64,000 nt of DNA from Gemmataceae bacterium (GTDB lineage: Bacteria; Planctomycetota; Planctomycetia; Gemmatales; Gemmataceae): assembly GCA_022842245.1 (NCBI GenBank), contig JALHPZ010000002.1:232085-296084 (forward strand). The letters are read 5' to 3'. Both the position numbers and the translations under genes were made by a program. Shown here in pieces: positions 41,480 through 50,034 of this stretch. Under the pieces are notes generated by a model. That model was given only the letters and a program-made list of their open reading frames with translations. It searched no databases and was not told the origin of the DNA. Position 1 is the stretch's first letter. The number at the start of each line of letters is the position of its first letter.

Positions 41480-41511
41480 CCGCCCCTGCCGACTCGAGTC
41501 GGCGGGGGCGG
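41480..41511. terminator. Strong hairpin between convergent tolC and multicopper-oxidase genes
   Basis: CCGCCCC (41480-41486) pairs with GGGGCGG (41505-41511) around the 16-bp palindrome GCCGACTCGAGTCGGC (41488-41503). It lies 11 bp after the TolC stop and 45 bp from the end of the opposing gene. No T-tract, so it may act in both directions as a hairpin barrier. Confidence 0.6.
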
Positions 41512-41555
41512 TCCTGTCAGTGGCTGTGATCGGTGCGTCCGTCGTTGCCGATCGG

Positions 41556-43142
41556 TCACTGCTTCTTGTGTCCCTCGTGTTCGTCCTTCTTGGGCGATGA
41601 ATCTTTCTTCGGCGCGTCGTGTCCTTCGTGGCCCCCGCTGGCCTTGCCGGGGGTGGCTCCCGGCACGCTGGCCCCCGGAGCCACTTCACCCTTCCCAGAG
41701 ACCACCTTGTCGTACAGGTCCGGCGGCAGCACCCGGACGACGGTCATCAGCCCCTCGACCCCCTCGAACCACCCGTTCCGCATGCCGCGGGTCTCGGGCT
41801 TGCTGAGCCTCTTGATCTGCGCCGGGGTGTACATCTCCATCCCGCCCATGCTCTGCGGGAACCCGGGCACCGGTTTCGCCGGCCCGCCGTGACCCTCGTG
41901 ACCGCCCCCCTTCGGCTGGCCGTCGGGCATTCCGGGCATGGCTGGCATACCGGGTTGTCCCGGCTGGGGGCCGTTCCCGACCGCCCGGTCGGTCCCGGTG
42001 TTCTCTCCCGTCCCGCGGCCGAGCGCCGCTCCGAACTCGGGGTTCAGGGCCGGCCCGCGGGTGATCATCCCCATGCTCGGACCCATCGGGGCACCGGCCG
42101 GCATTCCCTTCGTGTGGGACGCCATCGGGCCGGCCATCGAGGACATGAAGTTCATCATGTGGTGGAACATGTGGCAGTGGAACACCCAGTCGCCCGGGTT
42201 CTTCGCCACGAACTCGATGTCCCGCGACTGGGCGACCGCCACGAGCACGTTGTTGCCGGGAATCCAGGCCGTCTCCGGGATGCGCCCGCCCTCGGTCCCC
42301 GTAACCCAGAACTGCATCCCGTGCAGGTGCATCGGGTGGTGGTCGATGGCGCTGAAGTTGACCAGCCGGATGCGCACCCGCTCCCCCTGCTTGATCACCA
42401 GCGGAGTGACGTACGGAGCCGCCCGGCCGTTCAGGGTGAAGAGGTTGAACTCCATCGACATGGTGTTGTGGATCGTAGACCCCGGCAGGATGGCCCACTC
42501 CTGGATGATGAGCGCGATGTCCCGGTCCACCGGGGGGAAGTGCGCCGCCTTCGGGTGGACGACGAACAGGCCCACCATCCCCATGCCCTGCTGCATGGCG
42601 ATGTGCGTGTGGTAGAAGAACGTCCCGTTTTGTTCGAGCGTGAACTCGTAGGTGAACGAACCGCCGGGCGGGATCGGATCTTGAATCATGCCTTCGACGC
42701 CGTCCATGACGTTCGGCACGTCGATCCCGTGCCAGTGCATGATGGTCGGCTCGGGAAGCTCGTTGTGGACGACAATTCGGACTTTGTCCCCCTCGACCAC
42801 CTCGATCATGGGGCCGGGCATGCTGCCGTTGTACCCCCACACGTCGAACCACTGGTCGGGGAGGAACTCCCGCTTCATGGCCTGGGCGTGCAGGTGGAAT
42901 TCCTTCGCCCCGTTCTTCATCTCCCACTTCAACTTGGGCGCGTCCGGGGTTTCGACCGGAACGGGCGGGTCGCCAGCCTTGCGAAAGCCGGGCGTCAGCT
43001 TGCCCCGGTCGCTCGCAGGCGTTCCGTGCCCGGCGTGCGGGTCTTCCTTCTTCTCCTGAGCGATAGCCCCGCCGGCGGCGAACCCGGCCGCGAGGCTGCC
43101 GCCCCCGAGTAGGAAGTTGCGACGATCGGATTCTGCGCCCAT
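41556..43142 (-). CDS. Tat-exported multicopper oxidase (CopA/CueO-like)
   Basis: A 528-residue three-domain multicopper oxidase. The signal carries twin Arg (ESDRRNFLLGGGSLAAG). Copper motifs are IMHWHGIDV, FFYHTHIAMQQ, HHPMHLHG and the type-1 segment VFHCHMFHHMMNFM. Met/Gly/His-rich C-terminal and linker segments (GMPAMPGMPDG, HEGHGG) suit Cu(I) oxidation. It detoxifies periplasmic Cu(I) to Cu(II). The ATG at 43142 starts the Tat signal; an in-frame GTG/ATG upstream is less likely. It closes the MerR-headed minus-strand block. Confidence 0.95.
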   Translation of the reverse strand: MGAESDRRNFLLGGGSLAAGFAAGGAIAQEKKEDPHAGHGTPASDRGKLTPGFRKAGDPPVPVETPDAPKLKWEMKNGAKEFHLHAQAMKREFLPDQWFDVWGYNGSMPGPMIEVVEGDKVRIVVHNELPEPTIMHWHGIDVPNVMDGVEGMIQDPIPPGGSFTYEFTLEQNGTFFYHTHIAMQQGMGMVGLFVVHPKAAHFPPVDRDIALIIQEWAILPGSTIHNTMSMEFNLFTLNGRAAPYVTPLVIKQGERVRIRLVNFSAIDHHPMHLHGMQFWVTGTEGGRIPETAWIPGNNVLVAVAQSRDIEFVAKNPGDWVFHCHMFHHMMNFMSSMAGPMASHTKGMPAGAPMGPSMGMITRGPALNPEFGAALGRGTGENTGTDRAVGNGPQPGQPGMPAMPGMPDGQPKGGGHEGHGGPAKPVPGFPQSMGGMEMYTPAQIKRLSKPETRGMRNGWFEGVEGLMTVVRVLPPDLYDKVVSGKGEVAPGASVPGATPGKASGGHEGHDAPKKDSSPKKDEHEGHKKQ

Positions 43143-43318
43143 GAGATACCTCTGAGTTAGAGTAATGCACACCGACGGCGGTGGTGGTGTTCAAGTTTAC
43201 CCGACGCCCGACTGGGACAAGTCGGGCGCGATCAGATCGGGCCGGCCTACCTGCGCCGGCCACCCCGAGAGACGGTGCAATCCGGTTCGGTCCACTGCGG
43301 AACGGGTGTGCCCGGTCG

Positions 43319-43841
43319 TCACCGATCCTTGCCGCCGCCGTGGTGTCCAGGTCCCATCGGGCCGCCCGGCCCCATGCGGCGGTGGTCGCCCATGTCCTCC
43401 CACATCCGCCCGTGTGCCTTCCCGCCATCCCAACACCCCTGCCAGTCGAACGGGTGCCTCTCGCCACCCTCGCCCGACATCGTCAGCCAGCCGTGGCGGA
43501 CGGTCCCTCCGCGCACCCAGTCGGCGTGCCCGTAGAAGCGACTCGACTTGCCTGGCTGGTCGCCGTCCATCGGGTGAGGCATCAGTTCGGCGCTGCTCTC
43601 GCCCGCGCCCACCCGGATCGACTCCCGCTCGACGGCCGCCGGGTCCGCAAGTCCTTGTCCCAGGTATGGACCATCAGCTCACCGGTTTCCGCGTTGGCCA
43701 GGAGTTCGGCGTAGGCCGTTCCACCCTTCAGGGCACCAGGTCGCCGCCGGACGGCCCGGTGGACGGCGTGGTAGCAGCGGGCCGGTTGCACCCGCCCGCC
43801 AGAACCGCCGACACGAGCAGTGTCATGGATGCCAGTCGCAT
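43319..43841 (-). pseudogene. HGG-type lipoprotein gene with two 1-base frameshifts
   Basis: From ATG at 43841 a lipoprotein signal (MTLLVSAVLAGGCNRPA) runs to a premature stop at the segment GGDLVP. The coding sense continues in a second frame (KGGTAYAELLANAETGEL, MVHTWDKDLRT) and then a third (ERESIRVGAGESSAEL to HHGGGKDR). Each switch lies at a three-G run on the plus strand (43731-43733 and 43641-43643); adding one G to each restores a single 174-residue protein. Either the gene is decayed or these are sequencing errors in homopolymers. The C-terminus is His/Met/Gly-rich, suggesting metal binding. Confidence 0.75.
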
Positions 43842-43950
43842 ATCCGCCTCCGTTCGAGGATTGCCGACCTTGTCGCCGAACCGTTGCGCCGCCCGACGCT
43901 GCACGCCGGCCGACCGGTCGGTCACGCCTGCCGTGTAGTTCTTCAGCGGA

Positions 43951-44625
43951 TCAATCCGGACGACAGGGATGACAGACCGGACAGCCTGCGTCGGCTCTCG
44001 CAATCCCCTCGCCCACCGTCCGGTCAGTACAGAAGCACGACGGCCGGCGGTAATGTTCCGTCCGGTAGACGCGGAGCAACTCGGCGAGGAGACGCACGGG
44101 GTCGGGGTCGTACAGCACTCTCGCGCCGGTGTTCTTGGCGCACTTGGCGAGGATGTCTTCGACCATGTCGCTGATCCCGCCGGTGCCCGTCACCACGCCG
44201 ATCAACTTCCCCTCGTCGTAGGCGATGGCCAACTCGCCCAGGGTGCCGCTCCGGCCGCCGATGATGACCACGATGTCCGAGGTGCGGATGTTGACCACCT
44301 CCCGGCCCATCAACCCGCTCCCGGTGAACACCAACACGTCGTGATGCTCCGACGGGGACCGATACTTGCCAACGTGTTCGTCCAGGCTCAGACCGGGGGA
44401 GATGCCCACGACCGTACCGCCGCCGAGCTTGGCCCCGCGAGCCGCCGCCAGTGGAAGCCCCGGACACGCCCCCGTGATCAGCACGCACCCGGCCTGGGCG
44501 ACCGCCCGGCCGATTAGTTCTCCCGCCGCGAGGGCCGCCGCCGTCATATCCCCCGACGCCCCGCCCATGACACCGATTTTCAGTGCCATCCGATCATCGG
44601 CGGTTCGGATCGCCGGGTCAGTCAT
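43951..44625 (-). CDS. LOG/TIGR00725-type Rossmann-fold protein
   Basis: A 224-residue protein of the lysine-decarboxylase-like (LOG) superfamily. It shows IGVMGGASGDM at the nucleotide-binding loop and VVIIGGRSGTLGELAIAY, the PGGxGTxxE-type motif with the catalytic Glu. LOG proteins hydrolyse nucleoside 5'-monophosphates; this TIGR00725 subgroup is uncharacterised. The last 35 residues are Cys-rich (CFC, CPVCHPC), an unusual tail. It follows zwf by 29 bp. Confidence 0.8.
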   Translation of the reverse strand: MTDPAIRTADDRMALKIGVMGGASGDMTAAALAAGELIGRAVAQAGCVLITGACPGLPLAAARGAKLGGGTVVGISPGLSLDEHVGKYRSPSEHHDVLVFTGSGLMGREVVNIRTSDIVVIIGGRSGTLGELAIAYDEGKLIGVVTGTGGISDMVEDILAKCAKNTGARVLYDPDPVRLLAELLRVYRTEHYRRPSCFCTDRTVGEGIARADAGCPVCHPCRPD

Positions 44626-44654
44626 CTCACACCTCGAATTACCGCGTTGGTCGA

Positions 44655-46265
44655 TCACGGCTCCCGCCAGCCCACACGGCAACCGCCGGCGAGTTGGTCG
44701 GCGTCGGCCGGCCCCCAGGTGCCCGCGGCGTAGTTCGGGAACGCCGGCGGCATACTCTCTCGCCAGCCAGCGAGGACCGGGTCAACGAAGGCCCACGCGG
44801 CGGCGACTTCGTCCGACCGCAGGAACAGCGTGGGGTCGCCCCGCAGGACGTCAAGGAGTAGCCGCTCGTAGGCTTCCGGAACCGGCCCGTCGAACGACGC
44901 GGCGTAGCCGAACTCCATGCTGACGGGACCGAGGGCGAGCCGCATCCCCGGCCGCTTCGCCGCGAACGACAGGCTGATCCCCTCGTCCGGCTGGATCCGG
45001 AACGCGAGGGTGTTCGGCTGATATCCGGCGTGGCAGCACTCGCACGTCGCCCCACAGTCACACCCGCGGTCGCACAGCCCGCCGCCGCGCACCGGAGCGG
45101 TGAACAGGCCGGTGGGGGGACGCCTGAACTCGACCGCGACTTCGGTCACTCGTCGAGGCAGTCGCTTCCCGGCTCGGAGCAGGAACGGCACCCCGGCCCA
45201 CCGCCAGTTGTCCACCTCGGCACGCAGCGCCACGAACGTCTCCGTCACCGAGTCGGCCGCGACGGCTTCTTCATCCCGGTAGCCCCGGACCGGCTCGCCG
45301 CCGATCAGCCCAGGGCCGTACTGCCCGCGGACCACACGGCGGGGGGCATCGGCCGCACGAACCGGAACGAGGTTCCGAAGCACCTTCACCTTCTCCGTCC
45401 GCACGTCGTCCGCCGCAAGCGACGCGGGCGGCTCCATCGCCACCAGGGCGAGGAGTTGGAGCAAATGGTTCTGGACCACATCCCGGAGCGCACCGGCCCG
45501 GTCGTACCACGCCCCCCGCCGCGCGCTCATCCCGTCCGCCTCGGCCATCGTGATCTGGACGTGGTCCACGTACCGGCGGTTGAACAGCGGCTCGAAGATG
45601 CCGTTCCCGAACCGGAACGCAAGCAAGTTCTGGACCGTCTCCTTGCCGAGATAATGATCGATGCGGAATAACTGGTCCTCCCGCACGAACCGGAGGAGGT
45701 GCTGATCCAGCGCCAGGGCGGATGCGAGATCCCGGCCGAACGGCTTCTCCACCACCACCCGCGTCCACGGGCGCTCGGTCCCAGGCGGGAGCAAGCCCGA
45801 CACCGAGAGTCGCTCGACGACGGTCGGGACGTGGTCCGGGTCGGTGGCGAGGTAATACAGCCGCCTCCCGAGGTTGCCGAAGCCGGTCTCGACCTCCCCG
45901 AGCCGCCGGCCGAGGCCCGCGTAGCCGTCTGCCGCGGTGAAGTCGGCCCGGTGGTAGACGAGCGACCCGGCGAACCGGTCCCAGTCCGGCCCGGCATCGA
46001 CGCCGACCAGGGCGAGCGCGGCGTCGCGGAGTTCGCCGCGGAATCCGTCGTCGTTCTTGTCCCGTCGGCCGACCCCGACCACGGTGAACGGGGCGGCGAA
46101 GAACCCGCCCCGCCACAGCCGGAACAGGGCGGGGATCAGCTTCCGCGCGGTGAGATCGCCGGTCGCCCCGAACACAACGATCGTGAACGGCTCGCTCACC
46201 CGAACCGGCGGCACCTGAGTGCCGTTCGGGGGAGTTGCCGGAATGTCGTTCGCTGTGCCCGTCAC
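44655..46265 (-). CDS. zwf: Glucose-6-phosphate 1-dehydrogenase with Cys-rich insertion
   Basis: A 536-residue G6PDH. The N-terminal NADP fold is IVVFGATGDLTARKLIPALF; the substrate and catalytic site is RIDHYLGKETVQNLLAFRFGN. It oxidises glucose-6-phosphate and produces NADPH. Between GLFTAPVRGGG and QPNTLAFRIQP, at about residues 396-411, is an insertion with seven Cys (CDRGCDCGATCECC), absent from ordinary G6PDH. It could bind metal or a redox cofactor. The start is GTG with GGAGGT upstream. It sits in the MerR-headed block next to cytochromes. Confidence 0.93.
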   Translation of the reverse strand: MTGTANDIPATPPNGTQVPPVRVSEPFTIVVFGATGDLTARKLIPALFRLWRGGFFAAPFTVVGVGRRDKNDDGFRGELRDAALALVGVDAGPDWDRFAGSLVYHRADFTAADGYAGLGRRLGEVETGFGNLGRRLYYLATDPDHVPTVVERLSVSGLLPPGTERPWTRVVVEKPFGRDLASALALDQHLLRFVREDQLFRIDHYLGKETVQNLLAFRFGNGIFEPLFNRRYVDHVQITMAEADGMSARRGAWYDRAGALRDVVQNHLLQLLALVAMEPPASLAADDVRTEKVKVLRNLVPVRAADAPRRVVRGQYGPGLIGGEPVRGYRDEEAVAADSVTETFVALRAEVDNWRWAGVPFLLRAGKRLPRRVTEVAVEFRRPPTGLFTAPVRGGGLCDRGCDCGATCECCHAGYQPNTLAFRIQPDEGISLSFAAKRPGMRLALGPVSMEFGYAASFDGPVPEAYERLLLDVLRGDPTLFLRSDEVAAAWAFVDPVLAGWRESMPPAFPNYAAGTWGPADADQLAGGCRVGWREP

Positions 46266-46319
46266 GGTCTACCTCCGCGTAACCGAGTGCCCCTCACGAA
46301 AGCGGACTGGAACGGCGCG

Positions 46320-47111
46320 TCAGTGGTGTTTGAACCAGCCGACCCCTTTGATGTCGTTCCACGCCGTCGTCTGGTGACAAACAAAGCACTGCCGCACGGC
46401 CGCGTGCGGCTGGCCAGCGACCTTTGCCGAGACCATCTGGAAGTGCATCATGTAGTGACTCGGCGGGGCCTGGTGGCACTGGGCGCAGTCCGTCGATTGC
46501 GCGGAGGGGTGCCGAAACTCGGGGATCGCCCACTTCTCGGTCCGGTGGCACACGGCGCAGTCCTTTCCGAACAGCCCCTGGTGCCGGTCCTTGGTCGCGT
46601 GGCAGGCCGCACAATCGAGCGCCGCCTCCAGTCGGCTCATTCCCGGGTGCGGGCCGTCGCCCCCTTCCGCCAGCCACCGCCTCAGCCGCTCGCGAGCGGG
46701 GTCGTTCCGGCTTCCGGTGCCCGTCCCGGTCGGCGTGCCCAACCCGATCCGGGCGAGGGCCGCGTGGTCCATCGCGGTCGGCCGTGCCGCGACCCCCTGG
46801 TGCTCCGGGTGGCACTCCCGACAACTGCCGACGGTCGCGTGGAACGCGGTGGGTTCCCGGCGGAGGACCGGGCTGTCGGCGTGGCAGGCGGCGCACTTGT
46901 CCGCCGTTGCCCCCTTGCCCGGCGTGTGACAGGCGGCGCAGTTATCCCCGAGGAAGGCATGGGCCGCGGACAGGTCGCCGGGGCTGGCCTGCCGCTCCCA
47001 AGTCGCGGCCCGGCCCCACGCGGTGTACCGGGTCGTCGCCCAGACTCCGGTCGCTGCCACGAGAATCACCGTGGTTACCCCCGCCCACCGCTTCCACCCT
47101 GCGAACTTCAT
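46320..47111 (-). CDS. Seven-haem periplasmic cytochrome c
   Basis: A 263-residue multihaem cytochrome. A membrane-anchoring segment (WAGVTTVILVAATGVWATT) leads to seven CxxCH sites (CAACH, CAACH, CRECH, CAACH, CAVCH, CAQCH, CFVCH), all kept. Between the third and fourth there is a long loop. The pattern resembles NrfB/c3-like electron carriers. It overlaps the upstream membrane gene by 4 bp (ATGA). Electrons probably come from the b-type protein and go to a soluble or surface acceptor. Confidence 0.93.
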   Translation of the reverse strand: MKFAGWKRWAGVTTVILVAATGVWATTRYTAWGRAATWERQASPGDLSAAHAFLGDNCAACHTPGKGATADKCAACHADSPVLRREPTAFHATVGSCRECHPEHQGVAARPTAMDHAALARIGLGTPTGTGTGSRNDPARERLRRWLAEGGDGPHPGMSRLEAALDCAACHATKDRHQGLFGKDCAVCHRTEKWAIPEFRHPSAQSTDCAQCHQAPPSHYMMHFQMVSAKVAGQPHAAVRQCFVCHQTTAWNDIKGVGWFKHH

Positions 47112-47863
47112 GCGAACCACCTCAACCCGTAGTGGATGCCCGCCCACACATGGAGGGCCAGGAGGAGGTACATCAGGACGCTCGCAACGACATGGACGCG
47201 GAACCAGAAGCCGAACCACCACCGGAACGTCTCGTGCGTCCGGATCGCGTACTCCAGATCGGCCATCGCCTCCGCCAGTTCCATCGCCCGGACCGACGCC
47301 GGGGGGCGGGCGGAGCGCGGGAACCGGTGCATAAGCGCCGCCGCAAGCCGGCCCCAGAATGCCGACCACGGGCGGACGAGGGCGGACTCCGCGGGGCTGG
47401 CGGCCAGTTCGCCAGCGGTCTGCCGGTAGGCCACTTCCAGCCCGGTGAGGAGTTCCTTCTTCTCGCTCACTTCCAGCGAGATCTGCTTCATCAGGTGGCG
47501 GCCGACGTACCCGCTCAGGACGACGACGAGCATCGTCGCCGTCAGGGCCACGCCGAGGGGGCTGTCGAACTTGTGGCCGGTGTGCAGCAGGCCCAAGACC
47601 GCCCCCGCCAGGCCGGCGTACATGTGCCAGGCCAGCGCGGTCCGCATGGACACCCGGCGGGTCACCCACGCCTTGACCACCCGGACTCGTTTCACCGGCC
47701 AGTAGGCCAGCGACACGACCAAGAGCAAAGCGCCGACCACCCCGAGCGCCCCGCCCCAGCCGCTGCCAGCGAACCGGGGATCGCGGTGGACGAGGAACCC
47801 CAGCCAGAGCACCAGCAGCAGGGCGACGAGGCCGCCGGCGACCAGTGGCTCGCGCTCCTTCAT
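47108..47863 (-). CDS. b-type-cytochrome-like membrane protein
   Basis: A 251-residue inner-membrane protein with about five helices (residues 8-25, 35-53, 76-95, 108-122, 219-245). His residues lie in pairs on helices (AWHMYAGLAGAVLGLLHTGH and FRVHVVASVLMYLLLALHVWAGIHY), spaced so as to ligate two b haems as in DUF4405/cytochrome b561-like proteins. It lies between the reductase and the multihaem c gene with 1- and 4-bp junctions. Role inferred: carry electrons across the membrane. Confidence 0.82.
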   Translation of the reverse strand: MKEREPLVAGGLVALLLVLWLGFLVHRDPRFAGSGWGGALGVVGALLLVVSLAYWPVKRVRVVKAWVTRRVSMRTALAWHMYAGLAGAVLGLLHTGHKFDSPLGVALTATMLVVVLSGYVGRHLMKQISLEVSEKKELLTGLEVAYRQTAGELAASPAESALVRPWSAFWGRLAAALMHRFPRSARPPASVRAMELAEAMADLEYAIRTHETFRWWFGFWFRVHVVASVLMYLLLALHVWAGIHYGLRWFA

Positions 47864-47864
47864 G

Positions 47865-49679
47865 TCAGGCCTCCACCGACACGTCAGCCGTCGTCTTGGC
47901 CTGGCAGGCCAGGATGATGCCCTTCTCCTTGTCGCCGGTTTCCAGCCCGTCCTCCACCGCCATCGTCACCGCCCCCGAGAGCAGCTTCACCCGGCAGAGG
48001 CCGCAGGTGCCCACGCGACAGGAGTTGTCGATCAGGACGCCGACCTGATCCGCGACGTCCAGCACGACCTTGTCCGGCGGCAGCGGGGCCGCCTTGTGGG
48101 ACCGGGCGAACGTGACTGTGGGTAGTGCGACGGCCCCCCCCGTCGGCGCGGTCGGCTGTGGGAACGCCGGCTCGGGGACGGGCCGGCCCAGGGCCGGGCC
48201 GAACGCCTCGGTCTTGATGCGCCCGTCGGGGACGCCCAGTTCGGCGAGCGCCGTCTTCACCGTTTCCATCAAGGAGACCGGCCCGCACAGGTGGACGTAC
48301 CGCGACGGCAGGTCGGGCACCGACCGGGCGATCAGGTCTTTCGAAATCCGCCCGGTCTCACCGGACCAGGTCGTCCCCTCCGGATGAGACACGGTCACGA
48401 CCACCCGCAGGTTCGGGTGGCGGCGCTGGAGGTACTCCAACTCCTCCCGGAAGATGACGTCCTCGGGCGCGTGGACGCCGTAGAGGAGATAAATGTCCCC
48501 CGCCCAAACCCGGTCGGTCAGGTAGCGGACGACACTCATCATCGGCGTAATTCCGACGCCCCCGCCGATGAGGAGTACGCACTTGCACTCCCGCCCGGTG
48601 AAGACGAAGGAACCGGTTGGGCCGGAGCAGTCGAGCAGGTCGCCCTCGTGAACGCGGTCGTGCAGGTGTCCCGAGACGACGCCCCCCGCTTCGTGCTTGA
48701 CCGTGACCTCCACATAGTCGTGCTGCGTCGGGGAAGAGGCGATGGTGTAGGCCCGCCGCACCGGCTTGTTGTCGGTCAGGACGGTGAGCGTAAGGAACTG
48801 GCCGGGTAGGAAGTCGAACGGCAGCACCCCGCTGAGCGGGTTCATCAGCCGGTACGTCTTCACGTCCGGCGTCTCCTGGAAGATGCGGGCCACCCGCAGC
48901 CGACCCGACCACCGGGTGCTCGACTGCGCCGGATGATCCGGAGGCGACGCGGCGGAGGGGGCCGGCGCTGGGGGTGCGGTGGCGACCGGGGTGGAGGCCG
49001 AGGTGCCGGTCAGCGCCCGGAGGAGTTCGGCGGCCCGCCGCATCTTGCGGTAGTACATCCCGACCATCGCCGCCGCGAACCCGACCAGGGCCACCATGAC
49101 GAGGAAATGGAACCACGACAGCCCGAACACGCCACGGGACTTCGGGTCGTCCCGGACTGAGACCAGGTTCATCTCCCGTTTCAGCCAGTCGGTCGCAGCC
49201 GCCGCCGGCTCCATCTCGCCGGCCGCGACCCGCCGGGCGGCGATCCCCGACTCCATCCGGGCGGTGCCCTCCCGAATGCGGGCCAGGGCGGCTTGCATCC
49301 CGGCCCGGTCCTCCACCTCGGCCGCCCCGGCCAGTCGGTCCAACCCCTCCGCGATGATCGCCGTCCCGTCCCGAACCCGTTCGTCCCCCGCGACCCGCAA
49401 TCGCTCCCGCGCTGCGGCGTCGAGGGTCGGCGAGTTCATCATCTCCGGGAACGGCTCCCGGGCCGGCGGGCGGTGCATGGCGTCCATCATCCCGCCCATG
49501 CCGCTAGCCATGCCGCCAGCCCCGGCATCCTTGCCGGCCGCGGGCGGGGGCGCATCGGCCGCGTCCCCCTTGGGGTGGTGCTTCTCGTGATCGGCCGGGG
49601 ACACCTGGGCGGCGGCGATACCCGCTCCCCCGAGGGCCAGCGCCACGGCCAGCGCGACCCGTGCGGCGTGGCGGGACAT
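47865..49679 (-). CDS. Membrane-anchored FAD/NAD(P) reductase with 2Fe-2S ferredoxin domain
   Basis: A 604-residue fusion. A signal peptide (MSRHAARVALAVALALGGAG) precedes a periplasmic His/Met segment (GMGGMMDAMHRPP) and a helical stretch, then a membrane helix (FHFLVMVALVGFAAAMVGMYY). The cytosolic part has FNR-type flavin binding (RRAYTIASSP), NAD(P) binding (VLLIGGGVGITPMMSV, YVHLCGP) and a C-terminal 2Fe-2S domain (NSCRVGTCGLC ... ILACQ). It thus takes electrons from NAD(P)H and passes them to the neighbouring b-type protein. It overlaps the CBM48 gene by 1 bp. Confidence 0.9.
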   Translation of the reverse strand: MSRHAARVALAVALALGGAGIAAAQVSPADHEKHHPKGDAADAPPPAAGKDAGAGGMASGMGGMMDAMHRPPAREPFPEMMNSPTLDAAARERLRVAGDERVRDGTAIIAEGLDRLAGAAEVEDRAGMQAALARIREGTARMESGIAARRVAAGEMEPAAAATDWLKREMNLVSVRDDPKSRGVFGLSWFHFLVMVALVGFAAAMVGMYYRKMRRAAELLRALTGTSASTPVATAPPAPAPSAASPPDHPAQSSTRWSGRLRVARIFQETPDVKTYRLMNPLSGVLPFDFLPGQFLTLTVLTDNKPVRRAYTIASSPTQHDYVEVTVKHEAGGVVSGHLHDRVHEGDLLDCSGPTGSFVFTGRECKCVLLIGGGVGITPMMSVVRYLTDRVWAGDIYLLYGVHAPEDVIFREELEYLQRRHPNLRVVVTVSHPEGTTWSGETGRISKDLIARSVPDLPSRYVHLCGPVSLMETVKTALAELGVPDGRIKTEAFGPALGRPVPEPAFPQPTAPTGGAVALPTVTFARSHKAAPLPPDKVVLDVADQVGVLIDNSCRVGTCGLCRVKLLSGAVTMAVEDGLETGDKEKGIILACQAKTTADVSVEA

Positions 49680-49993
49680 CACTCGGGCACCTCGACGACG
49701 CGGTTCATGCTGCCGAACGGGTTCGGGACGCACTTCGGACATCCCCCGCTCGGCTCCTCGCACCCCGGCGCGCAACACCACCGGCCGTCCACCACGAACT
49801 TGTACTCGTGCCGGCCCGGGGGCAGGTCCAGGCGAACGGCCCACGTCCCGTCCGCGCCCCGGGTCAGCGGCGTCGCCGTCGGAACCCAGTCGTTGAACGC
49901 CCCGGCCACACAGACGGCTGCGGCCTCCGGCGCGTGGCAGGTGAGGACGGTGCCGGCTTTCGGTCCTCCGGCCTTCGTCGCCGACTTGCTCAT
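49679..49993 (-). CDS. Small CBM48/isoamylase-N-type protein with Cys cluster
   Basis: A 104-residue single carbohydrate-binding domain (AMPK-beta/isoamylase N type): VCVAGAFNDW, TPLTRGADGTW, LDLPPGRHEYKFVVDGRW and VPNPFGSMNRVVEV. Between VDGRW and VPNPFG, where relatives have a short DP turn, it has CCAPGCEEPSGGCPKC (C73, C74, C78, C85, C88). No signal peptide. It is coupled by one base to the reductase gene. Its role in a metal/redox block is unclear; glycogen or sugar sensing is possible. Confidence 0.85.
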   Translation of the reverse strand: MSKSATKAGGPKAGTVLTCHAPEAAAVCVAGAFNDWVPTATPLTRGADGTWAVRLDLPPGRHEYKFVVDGRWCCAPGCEEPSGGCPKCVPNPFGSMNRVVEVPE

Positions 49994-50034
49994 GACAACC
50001 TCCAGGTGATCGAGGGGGGGACGGACGTAGCCGG

